Shown here in pieces: positions 1-10,270 of a DNA stretch of 64,000 bases. The stretch covers positions 138,862,171 to 138,926,170 of the forward strand of contig NC_084759.1 of assembly GCF_028858725.1 (NCBI RefSeq). The letters are read 5' to 3'. The notes under the pieces are model-generated. The model was not told where the DNA came from, did not search any database, and saw nothing but the letters and a program-made list of their open reading frames with translations. This stretch comes from Colius striatus. Its lineage: Eukaryota > Chordata > Aves > Coliiformes > Coliidae. Position 1 is the first letter of the stretch. Every line of letters begins with the position of its first letter. Made by a program: the position numbers and the translations under genes.

Positions 1-2638
1 GACATTTATATCCATATCTAATGAAATCAAAATCATTCCAGTACATAGAGATGGCCAGCACAGAATTAGTACTGGAAGGACCTGAAACAGACAATTGTAC
101 AAGTTGCAAAAAAGGACAGTTACAGTGAAAGTAAGTGGCTGGAGCAATTTAAAGAGGTGTTATTACTAAATACGCTGCACTATTCAACTACAAGCTTTTC
201 TATAAAAGCTCAAATCTGGGCAAATAATTAATTAAAAATGTACATTTACTTTGCGATATTTCCTCCAAGCTTAGTGTTATTCAAAGTGTTTCAATAAGCT
301 CATTGACAAAAGTGTTCATTATAACATAAAATGGCATTGTTTAGACAAGTGAGCAACTTCTGCAGTTGAGTTTTGTGTAGGTGTTCGTGTAAAAGAAATC
401 TGAGATTTGCTCTCCAGGTGTGAAGGAATTAAAAAAATATTTCCGCACATAGACTTGTAAAACACAAATGGAGCAGTAATAACAGAATATGCATTGAAGA
501 GTTTATGAATAAGATTTAAATTAACTGTTTTAGAGTGGATATTCAGGACTACCTTCCATTAGAAATTTTCTCACTTCTATTTAGTCCTTGTTAGTGATAG
601 AGAAATATAGTCTTTTAGAAAAAAATGGCCACATTGCTTAATCTTCAATTAAAACTTCTGTATTGTTTTAGGGAATATGCACACAGAATATACAGAACAA
701 ACTTTCTCAGTCTTCTTATGAAACTTTTTAATATTACTAAAAAAAATAAAAGTTCCAAACAGTATATTCTTTAACATGGGCAACCTCCTAATTTGATTAT
801 CACAGCTGCTGTCTAGGTGAGATAAGTGTTCATGTAGGTAAGTCCCGGTAAGGGGAAAAGAGAGAAGGATTCTCTTCTTCACTATGCCAACAGTACAAAA
901 TAAGAGTTTGGACAATTTATATCTTAAGTACAACATTCAGTGTTACAGCATTTAATTTTGAATAAGCCATCATATTATTAATATTGATGCCTAAGCTTCC
1001 TGTACAGTGAAGTCTCTCACCTTCCAATTTTGCTTGTACTTATATGGCTGCCAAGTGTCTGAAACACCTGAGTGAAGACTTCAGTTACTGGGTAATCTTC
1101 AGTACGGCTGTATCATAGAATTTACTGAGCTGAAACATGACTGTTTCCTGTTCAGTTTCACACACTGTAACACACAAGCACAGAAAGCTGTGCCTTCCCA
1201 CTATATCACAGGGGCTGGAGTGAGTGACAGGCCTATAAGACGACAACATTGTCATGAAATAAGCAAAGAGTAAAACAAATCAGAAAGGAGAAAAAGTCAA
1301 CCTGAAGAGTGCATGTCAGGCATAGTCCTTCTTAGGAGTTAACCTCTGTTCTCCTCTACCGTGGACATTTATAGGGGTTAAAACTGTAAATCGGTCTTTC
1401 CATGGCATAGTGATAATCTGCACATACTTCAACAGAAACCAAAGTACATTCCCTAGCTATGAGAATACCAGGTTCAAACCTCACACTTCTGCTTCTAGGG
1501 AACATCAGAACAATTTATTTAAATTGCTTGCAAAAGTCACAACCTTGACAATGGGTGTACATGGATAAGCAGTTTTAGACTTTTCCGTTGCAGTGGTTTT
1601 GATGTATATGAATATAGCATACATTTAAATTACATGAAATAATAAAATGCTAAGTTGTGTCAGTCATGTCAATGCCTAGTGATCTCGGCATCCTGCTATT
1701 TCAACAGCTAATGTTAAGATAGCCACCAAATGTCAGACTACAGTTCTTTTTACAGTTCAGGACACAGACATCCCCTGGATACAGCTCAAGACATTAAGCA
1801 ACTTGTAAATCAGAAACTTTGGGGCCAAGCTGTGCCTGTATGTGTATTCTTATTTTCCTTTACTAAGCTTTTCCTTCAGCCATAACAAAAATGCATTCAA
1901 ATACCTTGTTTGCAACTTTTTTTGAGCTCCTGTAAATTAGTTGTATCAGTAATACCCATTAGCAAGCATACTGAAGCAGTGCTTTATTGAAGCATTTACA
2001 CAATACATCAGTTTAATCAGAAGAGAGTAAAAATATCACAGTAAATTATATTTGGGTTGTATAAACCAAACAAAGTAAACACAAATAGAGTACTTATAAA
2101 AGTGTAACCTGAATGCTAGCACAGTCTCTTACTCACTAGGAGACTAGCTAAACCTGTGCAACCAAGTATTTTATGCACTTTCAGAGATAAATAGCCATTT
2201 AGCACTTGAGAAGCCTCATAATAAAATCAGACATACAGAACAGTGTCTTTTCTGTGACTTTAGCCCTTTGTGTGTCACCTTCCACAACTGTTGTCTTCCT
2301 GCTTCACAGAAGTGTCATAAGCCTCATCTAAGCACCATCTGCCACATAACTGTAAACTTAAATTCAAATTAAACATTCATATACATTAAAAGGCATGTGC
2401 AACGAAGTTTTTGCAAGTTCAGAGGTTTAGGGAGTGACTAGAGTTTTTAAACTTGGGTCAGAGAATACCAGAGAAGCTCAAAACACTGAGTTTTACAAAG
2501 TTACCTCAGAAGCATTTAAAATAAATAAACAAGAATCTCTTTAGCTTCTTCACTTTCACATGCCTGGTACAAAAGGATGACAGCCTGCAAACAAACTTAC
2601 AGCAAAAGTAAATAAACAACCCTCCTGCTGAAGAATGT
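1..2638. other. AT-rich upstream intergenic sequence
   Basis: No coding exon, RNA gene or clear repeat family could be recognised in this stretch. Open frames are short, lack homology I recognise and have no splice context. It is the 5' flank of RERGL; distal control elements could be present but I see no diagnostic motif. Confidence 0.6.
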
Positions 2639-2696
2639 ATTTTCCTTCACTTTCCTTCTCGCTCTCCTCCTTCCTTTGCCCTTTCCTCCTTAATTT
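2639..2696 (+). repeat. Pyrimidine-rich tract before the CpG island
   Basis: About 58 bases made almost only of C and T (CTTTCC, CTCCTT-like units) lie directly upstream of the GC-rich promoter. Such homopyrimidine tracts are common next to promoters and can be nuclease-sensitive, but function here is inference. Confidence 0.5.
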
Positions 2697-3034
2697 CTGA
2701 CCGCTTTGCGTACTAGCGGGGCCCGAGGCTGAGAGTGAGGGGCGGAGGAGGAGGTCCGGACCCCTCCAGCCAGCCTGGCCCAGGTGCAGAAGCGCCGGGC
2801 CGAGCCGGATGCCTGAAGAAAGTTTGCACGGTAGAGGACTAAGCTGAGGGACGGAGAGAACGAGGAAAAGGAACGAGGAGGAGGATGCCTGTCAAAGAAG
2901 ATGAAAACTACCGACCTCCCACGTAGAGCTGTACCTATCGGCCTCGCCGGTGGGGCGGGGAAAGCGGCCGGGGGCCGGCGGAGGGGAGCGGAACGGAGCG
3001 GGGAGGAGGCGGGCTGCTAGGCGGCCCCGGCGGC

Positions 3035-3040
3035 TATAAA
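3035..3040 (+). promoter_or_regulatory. TATA box (TATAAA) of RERGL
   Basis: A perfect TATAAA lies inside the CpG island, 36 bases before the RERGL start codon. If used at the usual spacing of about 30 bases, transcription would start near 3065 and leave a 5' UTR of only about 10 bases. Start sites further upstream in the island are equally possible from sequence alone. Confidence 0.55.
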
Positions 3041-3043
3041 GAA

Positions 3044-3079
3044 ATGGAGGCGGCGGGGCGCGGCCTGGCGGCGGGATGA
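3044..3079 (+). CDS. Possible upstream ORF overlapping the RERGL start (ATGA)
   Basis: An ATG in strong Kozak context (G at -3, G at +4) opens an 11-codon Gly/Ala-rich frame. Its TGA stop shares three bases with the RERGL ATG at 3076, forming an ATGA overlap. The main ATG has G at -3 but A at +4. If mRNAs begin upstream of 3044, translation of RERGL would require leaky scanning or termination-reinitiation; if the TATA box sets the start near 3065, this ORF is not transcribed. Nothing shows that it is translated. Confidence 0.3.
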   Translation: MEAAGRGLAAG

Positions 3080-3127
3080 CCGAGGTGAAGTTGGCCGTGC
3101 TGGGCGGGAGTGGAGCCGGCAAGTCGG
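3076..3127 (+). CDS. RERGL: RERGL exon 1 (start, P-loop)
   Basis: This exon starts at the ATG and encodes residues 1-17 plus one base of codon 18, ending just after the P-loop GKS. The donor is GTGAGG at 3128. The following intron is only 130 bp and is entirely within the CpG island. Confidence 0.95.
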
Positions 3128-6100
3128 GTGAGGCGGGGAGCGGGGCGGCCTTGGTAACTTCCAGCCTGGCTTTACCTCAGGTTTGGTGGAGAGGGAGGCG
3201 GGTAGCGACGCGAGCGGCGGGGCAGCATTAAACCTGGCGTCTGCTTTCCTCCCGCAGCGCTGGCGGTGCGGTTTCTGACCAGGCGGTTCATCGGAGAGTA
3301 CGCGTCCAACGCCGGTGAGCACCGCGGGCCGCCGCCGGGCGATGGGGAAGGGGCGGCGGGAGCGGGACCCGCCGCGGGGTGGGCGGGGAGCGGCGGCTTC
3401 CTTGGGCTGGGCTGGGCGGTGCGGGCGCTCGGGGGAACGGACGTGCCACGCTTCAAACATTTGTTTGAACAAGAAAATGGGCAGAAACGTAGTTTCACAG
3501 AACTTTTCGGGAAGATTTACGTTTTGGTTCTTTTTATCAGCGAGAGTTTCTGATTAAGTGTAAGCTTTGAAGACGGGAAAAGGCAAGCCAGGTATCTGTG
3601 GAGAGATCGCTTAACACTCCGGTGGTGCACCCGGGCGCGGGGGCTGGCGAAGTGCTCATCGCAAAGCCGCTGCGAAGGGACTTAGGAGGGAAAGATAACC
3701 GGGCTGCATGAGCGAAGCGCGGGTAGATTATAGTAAGCTGAATCAAAGAGGAGATAAAGAACAGAGTAAAGAAATAGACTGGAAAAGAAAAAATCAACAC
3801 CAACACCTGTCCTATTGAATATCTCACTCTCAGCTCTGTAGGAGAGGTGAAACATTGTTTATCTGGCACTACCGGTTAATCAAAGCATAATGCAAAGCCC
3901 CTTGCTTTTGCAGGAGTGTACTGATTTGATAGCTCTGAGGAAAGCCTTGCCGTGTTGAGGATATAATTTCTTGTTCATGCCAGAACAAATACAGTGATCC
4001 TTAAGACACTTCTAAGGTCTTGGAAGATGGCAAAGCAGGACTTGAACTTTCACATCCTGGGTAGAAGTACTATTTATCTGATAGATAAACACTTTTGGAA
4101 GTGTGCTACCCCAGGAGAGGAGGGAATGAAAAGTCTTGTAACTTAACAAGGAGTGGCAGTTGCTGTCAACCTCATATTTCCTTCTAAAGTGAAAGACTCT
4201 TTCTGAAACCACTTCTTTACAAAAATCAGAGTAGCTTCCCATGATCCATAAAGAAATAAGAATGCTAAGCTAAACTGAGTATGTCCTAATGAACTTAATC
4301 TGAAAGCAGAGTTATAGCTGGACATATTCTATCAACACTTGTTACTATACAAACCCAGATTGAAAAGACAGTTTGTGTCCCAAGTGGCTTAGCAATGTCT
4401 ATGTCATATGTAAGTTATATAGTGCTCTGTGTGTGTTCTAAGCCACTTACAACTAAAAACAAGTTTCCTTATCCTGTGCTTCCAATACTGCAAGTCTCAG
4501 AAAAGGAATTGCAAACTCCCAGAATGTTTTCACTTGTTAACAAAGCTTTTTTAGAAGATAAGTTTACCTCAACTTCTAGAGAGGAGAAAAGGAGTGGAAA
4601 GTGGGAATATAAAGTAACAAAATAAAAACCATCTCACTGTTAGTGGAGTCAAAGTATTAATTAAAAATATATTTAATTATAGAAACAACCAAAGTGTTGC
4701 AGATATGTACCCTGAGAAGCTTGGGACTGATAGTTCATCAGATGAACTCTTAAGATGTGCCTGGAGAGTACTCAAGATTAATATGGTGCTGAACTGAAGT
4801 TCCAGAGACAATAGGTCTTATCTATGCCTTCATTACATGCAGTCTGAAGTAGTGCCCACAACAGTTTTTGTCTCTGTAGTTAAGTAACTATGAGAAATTA
4901 TACCATAAACAGACTTTTGACAACTACTGCCACAAACACAAGTTGGTTATACTTGCTTAGAACAACGTGTTACTTAAAATAATAGTGATGGTCTGTCAGC
5001 AATGAAGTTCCCAGGGTTGCTAGTGCTGGTGAAGAGTCCTAAATCTAAGAAGTTATGCTATAGAACTATTCTAGGATCTAGTCTAAGGACATGATCCTGT
5101 AAATACTATTGGTCTGGTGGTACATAGTAGAACTAGATTTCATGGTAAATAAATGTTATTGCCAATAATAACATTTGTACAGAATCAGAATTTATACATA
5201 AGCTGTCTTACTAATTTCATAATTCCAAACCTTGATATCAAGCTGAGTAGTTACCAGCATTTAGCTGATTCTGAGCATTATGTAACCCCTTTGCCTCCAT
5301 TTTGGAAGATGAAAACTTGTGTCTAGAAGTACTTCTTGCACCAGCACTTCAATGGGAACACCACAGTGAAATGGTGTTGGGCAGCCCAAGGATTGGGCAG
5401 CTCATGTGTTGCAAAATAAAATAGATTTATTCTGAGTATGTGTTTAAAACAAATAAACAAAAAATCCAACAAAAAAACCACCAAACAATAAAAAACCCAA
5501 TCAAACAAAAGAAAAAAACACCCAACAAAAGCTCAACCAAAACAAAACTATAAAAAAGCAACAAAGGGGAAGAAAACCCATTAACAAAAAAAAAAGCAAC
5601 CCCCCCCCCAAAAAAAAAAAACCAAAAAACAATCTCAAGCTCACCCTTCCAAAACCTCCAACAAAACTAAAACATAAAGCCCTCGAAAAACCAGACAGTA
5701 CAGATTCTGTGTGAACCCTCCGTATTATCTAATCTTACTTTTGCTGCCTTTTCACTACCACCCTCTCTCACTAATGCTGGTTTTCTTTGTATACTGTGTA
5801 TCTTCTAGAATGCATCTACACTAAGCACTTGTGCTTGGATGGGAGGCAGATACACTTGGAAATTTATGACCCTTGTTCACAGGTAAGAATTTTAGGAGTC
5901 AAAGAAAAGCTGTTCTACCTGTGTAACGGTAAAAAGGGGTTGAGGGAGGATTACAAACTTGTTGTTGGTTATGGAACTTGGACTTTTTTTTTTTTTTCTA
6001 AAGACTGAAGTCTTGTAGTTGCTGTGGCTTAAAACTGCTGAGTACTTTCCCATTTTGTGGAAGAAGCCTCTCCTTGCTTAAATTTTCTGTAAAACCTTTT

Positions 6101-9100
6101 GCATTTTGGAGTATTAGTAACAGAAATAACTTTTCCCACTTCTTCCTTATCTAGGTAAATACAGAGATATTTAGTTATAGGATTATATGCAGTTTTCTCA
6201 AATACCTTAAGTGGATTACATTTAATTTTTAAAGCAAGCAGTTTATTAAATGTCTGCAGAAATAATCAAAGTAGGCAGGCCTGGAAATAAGACCTGCGTT
6301 CACAGATCCAGGGAAGGCCATAATGCATGTTAACAGATATACTTTGATCACAATAAACCACTTAGAAATAAAGGGTTTTGTATTCATTTCTTTGCTGCTA
6401 CTACAGGAATAGAGAAACTTTGGTATTGTGGCCTAGGTAGGTCTGTCTGGCTAATCACATCAGCTGACAAGGTTCTGTTTTGGGCAATGATGTTGTCTTT
6501 TACCAACTAGGATGAATGCTAATACTAAAGCCAAAATATTACCTGGAGTTAAATTCCAAGACTTAAAAACTTTACCTAGAACACAAAATGAACCACCAAA
6601 CAAATCTGGCTCCCAGGAGACAAGCAACAGCATTAATTGTCCCAAGGCAATGAGGATACTGAAATAGCCACTGTGCAGTGTAACACTATGGAGTCCTCCC
6701 TTGCCATATAATGTTCTGTAGACTTACTTCCACCTGACTTAGACCCATTTCCTAAGCTCACCTATGGCTACAATTTGGGCACCTCTTTGATTTTAAGCAA
6801 AACCAGTTGTATTAAAAACAACTCTGCGTGCCGATACTCTTTGTGCCTCGTTCTAGGTTTTACTTGGGAACAAGGCCTAACTTTAGTTCTTTGCTGTTTT
6901 CTTTCTAACTTCTTAGTGCCTGCGAAGGAGTAGGTAGAAAATTGTGGTGGTATTGGTTTTTCGTGTGATAGGACTGGTGATTTTAGAAACACGTGGATGT
7001 GACATGGAGATCCTGTACCCTGTGAGAGCTGGAGGCAAAAATAGATGCAAAGAGGAGGCCAGGCTGGGAAAAGAAGTCTTGCCATTTTTGTTTCAGCTTC
7101 CTGAAATCTTTCTGCTCTCTGAGCCTTCTCTCTAGTAGCTGTGTCCCTGGTCTGCAAAGCTCACTGTCCCTTCATCCATCTGGGAAACAGCTGTGACATA
7201 CACAAGTCACCATTCCTGCACTTAAACTTACTGCACAGTCACCACAACATGAAAAAACTGTTGTATTAATGATAGTGAAGTCTTCATACAGTCCTGGAAA
7301 CAGTCCTTTTTTTTTTTTCTTTCTTATACACTCCCTTTCACTGTCAGCATTCAGTTGCCATCCCTCATGGTTACAGCCTTCCCAGTCCAGTTGTTTATGA
7401 TGCTACAGTGCTGCCCCGGTGCTGAGCTAATTGAAGCAACTGAGGTGGAATGCCAGAGAAGATTATACATTGCAAGTAGCAAAATACTAAACTAGTGTGA
7501 GAACAGCTTTAACAGTCCTCAAATTACTATTGAAGATGGGTTTTCTTAGAGCAAAAGTCAATTTTTTATTTTTATGTGTTCCTGGTCAGCTTCCAGTATT
7601 TTACGTGTCTTGAGTCACATGACCTTGCCAGCTGCTGGGAAATCATTTGCAGGGATAAACTCATTTAAAGTAGTTTTAAAATTATATTCTTTAGCTTAAA
7701 GGGACAGTTTGCAGTTGTTGCTTTCTAGGAATTGGGACAGGTTTTTTGGGTGAAGGGACTCAATAATTGGGAAGGGTCTAGAGGACAAGTCTGATGAGGA
7801 TCAGCTGAGGAAATGAGGATTCTGTAGCCTGGAGAGGAGGAGGCTCAGGAGCACCCTTATCACTCTCCAACTACCTGAAAGGAGGCCGTAGCTTGGGGGG
7901 TGTTGATCTCCCAAGTAACAAGCAATAAGATAAGAGGAAATAGCCTCAAGTTGCACCAGGAAAGGTTTAGATTGGATATTAGGAAAAAAATCTTCACCAA
8001 AAGGGTTGTTAAACACTGGAACAGGCTGCTCAGGGAGGTGGTTGAGTTAGTGTTTCTGGAGGTATTTAAAAGATGTGTAGATGAGGTGATTAGGGACGTG
8101 GTTTAGTGGTGGATATGACAGTGTTAGGGTAATGAGTGGACTCTAAGATTTTGGAGGTCTTTTCTAACCTAAACAGTTTATGATCACTTGAGTGATTTTA
8201 TGTCACTAGTTTTATTACAGTCAACTGCAGATGGAAAGATTTTTTTTCCGTCTCTCTAGAAATTTATCGAGTAAATAGTTTCAGATTCAAACAATGCAAA
8301 GAAGAAACAAATGAAGAAACAAAGAGAATAATTAAGTACACTGTAGTCAGACTATTAGCAATATGTAAAACTTGAAACTGCATAAACACTGATGGCTCCC
8401 ATATGTTTCTTTCTCATGTAACTCTGTAATGACTATACAGGTTATGCAACTTCACTGCTTAAACATTACATTAAAGTCTAAGTGTTTCATTATGCATTTG
8501 TTGGTGATCCAAGGTGTCATCTGTAATGATGGTTATTTATTAGGCTTTTGGAGCAGGACTCACCTGAATTCAGCACCAACACCTAGACCTATTAGTATTT
8601 TTTGTAATAAAAGATATAACATTCTCACATTCACAATGATAAAGAACATACTCTGAAGTGACAACAGTAACCATCTTTTTGCATGTGAATTTGAACTTTT
8701 CAGCCACAGCGGGGAAAGCTCTCCCTCACAGACGAGCTCCATTGGGCTGATGGATTTATCATTGTTTATGACATCAGTGACAGGGCATCGTTTGCATTTG
8801 CCAAGGCATTGCTGTACAGGATCCGAGAGTCTCACGTAGGAGCTTGTAAGAAGTAAGTAGGTTTTTTTTTTTTTTCCCCCCTTAGCAATCTTCAAAAAAA
8901 GCTGAGAACATTTCTGTGAGCTGTAGGCATCCCAGTAGCAATTGAAATCCAGCAGCATCCAAGTAGCATAACACAATACCAGGAATAAGGTATCTGTTTC
9001 ATGGTATCCAAAGCCAAGTACATCAGGATTTTTGTTCTTATTTCTTATGACACTGCTGTTTTAAGTAATTGCGGTAAATCTGTCTGCTGTGATTTATGTG

Positions 9101-10211
9101 GGCAAAAACCTGGCATAGTCAGTCTCTGCTTTTACTCCCCTACTCTATTACCAATGGAGACGCACCAATGTGAGGGCTAAAGAAAACATTTCCCACAATA
9201 AATAAATCTTGTATCATGAAGTCTCCTAAACTGGCTTTAGCAGTGACTCCAACAGTATTTGTGCACATGGGTGACCATATGATAAGAAACTACTTTCTGT
9301 CAAGAAGAGCCAGCCAAATTGTAAGTCTGAGTAGATGTGATGTATATTCTTGCATCAGTCATCTGAGATACTTTCTAAATAGAGTGAAATCCTACCCCTT
9401 ATATTGAATAAAAAACCCCAACACTATTCTTTATGGTTTACTGCTGACCTTTCTTAATTAAGGCTTCTCTGGAAGGAGTAATTTTAGCAAAAGTTTGGGA
9501 TTAGGCTTCCTGTGGGTTTTTTTTCTGAATTACACCACTGACACTGATGCATCTCTTTGACTCTGTTATCTACAAATGGAGATAATGACCAATTTGCTTC
9601 TTTGTGAAGCCCAGGAGCTGGCAATATTCTCAGCAGTATAGTGTGTGGAAAATGCAGTGGATGAAAAATACATGAATTCATTGAGCTGAGGAACCAAAAT
9701 GAAAATTTACTGATAGAGGCTCATCTGTAAAATCCTTTGACATTTGACTATGGCAAATGGAAAGCTGAAACTCTACCTGGCAAGATAAGGGAGTTGGTTT
9801 GTTCTTTTGGGTTTTTTGCAATGCCTATTACCCTGAACGTACTTCCCATACACACTATATGTATAGCACAGAGTACAGCACAGCATTGTAATATACCATT
9901 TCTTTAATTGTGATCTTTTTGATTTCAGAATGGTCGAGTCATCAGTATTTTTGGTAGGTAATAAACAGGATTTATGCCACATGAGGGAAGTTGGCTGGGA
10001 TGAAGGACAGAAGCTTGCAATCGATAACAAGTGCCAATTCTGCGAACTATCTGCAGCAGAACATTATCAGGAAGTTGTGGCAATGTTCATGAAAGTCCTC
10101 AAGAATATCACCTCAAATTTCAAAATGAAGGAAAAGAGACGACCAAGTGGATCAAAGTCAATGGCCAAGTTAATCAACAATGTGTTTGGAAAGAGAAGGA
10201 AATCTGTGTAA
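3076..10211 (+). CDS. RERGL: RERGL, RERG/RAS-like small GTPase-fold protein (5 exons)
   Basis: Coding exons are 3076-3127, 3258-3314, 5809-5882, 8704-8852 and 9929-10211 (615 nt, 204 residues plus stop); all introns are GT-AG and phases match. The product is a Ras-superfamily protein of the RERG/RERGL branch. The P-loop is at residues 10-17 (GGSGAGKS), with Ser at the Ras Gly12 position. The switch I Thr35 position is Asn, and the DxxG of switch II reads DPCS (57-60), so the conserved Gly is replaced. The guanine-specificity motif NKQD is at 122-125, and the SAK-like motif reads LSAAE. The C-terminus is basic (ending KRRKSV) with no CAAX box, so no prenylation is expected. The length agrees with the family (about 205). 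The changed switch residues suggest weak or absent GTP hydrolysis; that is inference from known Ras biochemistry. The gene name rests on my recall of vertebrate RERGL; RERG itself keeps more canonical switches. Confidence 0.96.
3258..3314 (+). CDS. RERGL: RERGL exon 2 (alpha 1 and switch I)
   Basis: The acceptor is preceded by a short pyrimidine stretch ending CCCGCAG, and the donor is GTGAGC at 3315. It encodes residues 18-36 plus the first base of Glu37, including RFIGEYASN, where the usual switch I Thr is Asn. Confidence 0.95.
3315..5808 (+). other. RERGL intron 2
   Basis: This 2,494-bp intron holds no recognisable exon. It contains the strand-biased A/C-rich block at 5440-5640, listed separately. 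Short open frames inside it have no recognisable content. Confidence 0.85.
5440..5640. repeat. A/C-rich low-complexity block in intron 2
   Basis: About 200 bases consist almost only of A and C on the + strand, with irregular runs such as AACAAA, ACCACCAAAC and a C9-A12 segment. There is no clean repeat unit. It ends about 170 bases before exon 3. Strand-asymmetric A/C tracts can be remnants of retroposon tails or expanded simple sequence; the origin is not visible. Confidence 0.7.
5809..5882 (+). CDS. RERGL: RERGL exon 3 (switch II)
   Basis: The acceptor TCTTCTAG precedes 5809 and the donor GTAAGA follows at 5883. It completes Glu37 and ends in phase 0 after Gln61. It encodes the HLCL...LEIYDPCSQ segment that replaces the canonical DTAGQ of Ras. 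Confidence 0.96.
5883..8703 (+). other. RERGL intron 3
   Basis: This 2,821-bp intron contains a CR1 3' fragment at 7769-8186. The remainder shows only short T-runs and no exon-like frame with splice sites in phase. Confidence 0.85.
7769..8186 (+). mobile_element. CR1 LINE 3' fragment in RERGL intron 3
   Basis: About 420 bases follow the CR1 3' region: an AAGGGTCTAGAGGACAAG-like opening, a segment with CTGGAGAGGAGGAGGCTCAGG, a region encoding the familiar ARG-less [16 protein letters not shown] string, CACTGGAACAGGCTGC, and a decayed TTTATGATCACT end in place of the octamer tail. It is co-oriented with RERGL, 5'-truncated and noticeably diverged, so an old insertion. Confidence 0.88.
8704..8852 (+). 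CDS. RERGL: RERGL exon 4 (beta 4 to helix 3)
   Basis: The acceptor CTTTTCAG precedes 8704 and the donor GTAAGT is at 8853. It encodes residues 62-110 plus two bases of Lys111, including ELHWADGF and VYDISDR, well-conserved landmarks of the RERG/RERGL group. Confidence 0.97.
8853..9928 (+). other. RERGL intron 4
   Basis: This 1,076-bp intron holds a MIR-like relic near 9536-9640 and a T-run with C-run just after the donor. No additional exon is apparent. Confidence 0.85.
9536..9640 (+). mobile_element. MIR-like SINE relic in intron 4
   Basis: The stretch CTCTTTGACTCTGTTATCTACAAATGGAGATAATGACC and the bases after it follow the order of the MIR core/3' half (cctcagtttcc, atctgtaaaatgggg, ataatga, then the gtgaag segment). 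Similarity is by eye only and degenerate, so boundaries are approximate. Confidence 0.45.
9929..10211 (+). CDS. RERGL: RERGL exon 5 (NKxD motif, basic C-terminus, stop)
   Basis: The acceptor TGATTTCAG precedes 9929. It encodes residues 111 (third base) to 204 and the TAA stop. It contains [19 protein letters not shown] and the lysine/arginine-rich tail with [19 protein letters not shown], which strongly identifies the RERG/RERGL branch. Confidence 0.97.
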
Positions 10212-10270
10212 AAGATGGTTGGTCTTGAAGTAGGAACAAGCTGAAATAAAGTTGCTCAGGCAGCTCTTGG
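10212..10270 (+). promoter_or_regulatory. RERGL 3' UTR start with AATAAA signal
   Basis: A consensus AATAAA is at 10245-10250, only 34 bases after the stop. If it is used, the 3' UTR would be about 50-60 bases. Other AATAAA hexamers follow (for example near 11694), so longer 3' ends are possible. Confidence 0.5.

Larger units (their letters stand above)
2700..3440. promoter_or_regulatory. CpG-island promoter of RERGL
   Basis: The base composition switches abruptly from AT-rich to very GC-rich with many CpG dinucleotides between about 2700 and 3440, then returns to AT-rich. The island covers the core promoter, exon 1, the 130-bp intron 1 and exon 2. A GC box (GGGGCGGGG) is visible at about 2952-2960. 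This is the only CpG island in the window and marks the single gene start. Confidence 0.85.

Noticed and set aside
2892..3498. Proline/arginine-rich minus-strand frames in the CpG island
   Set aside because: They are antisense shadows of the RERGL promoter and exons 1-2, open only because of high GC content.
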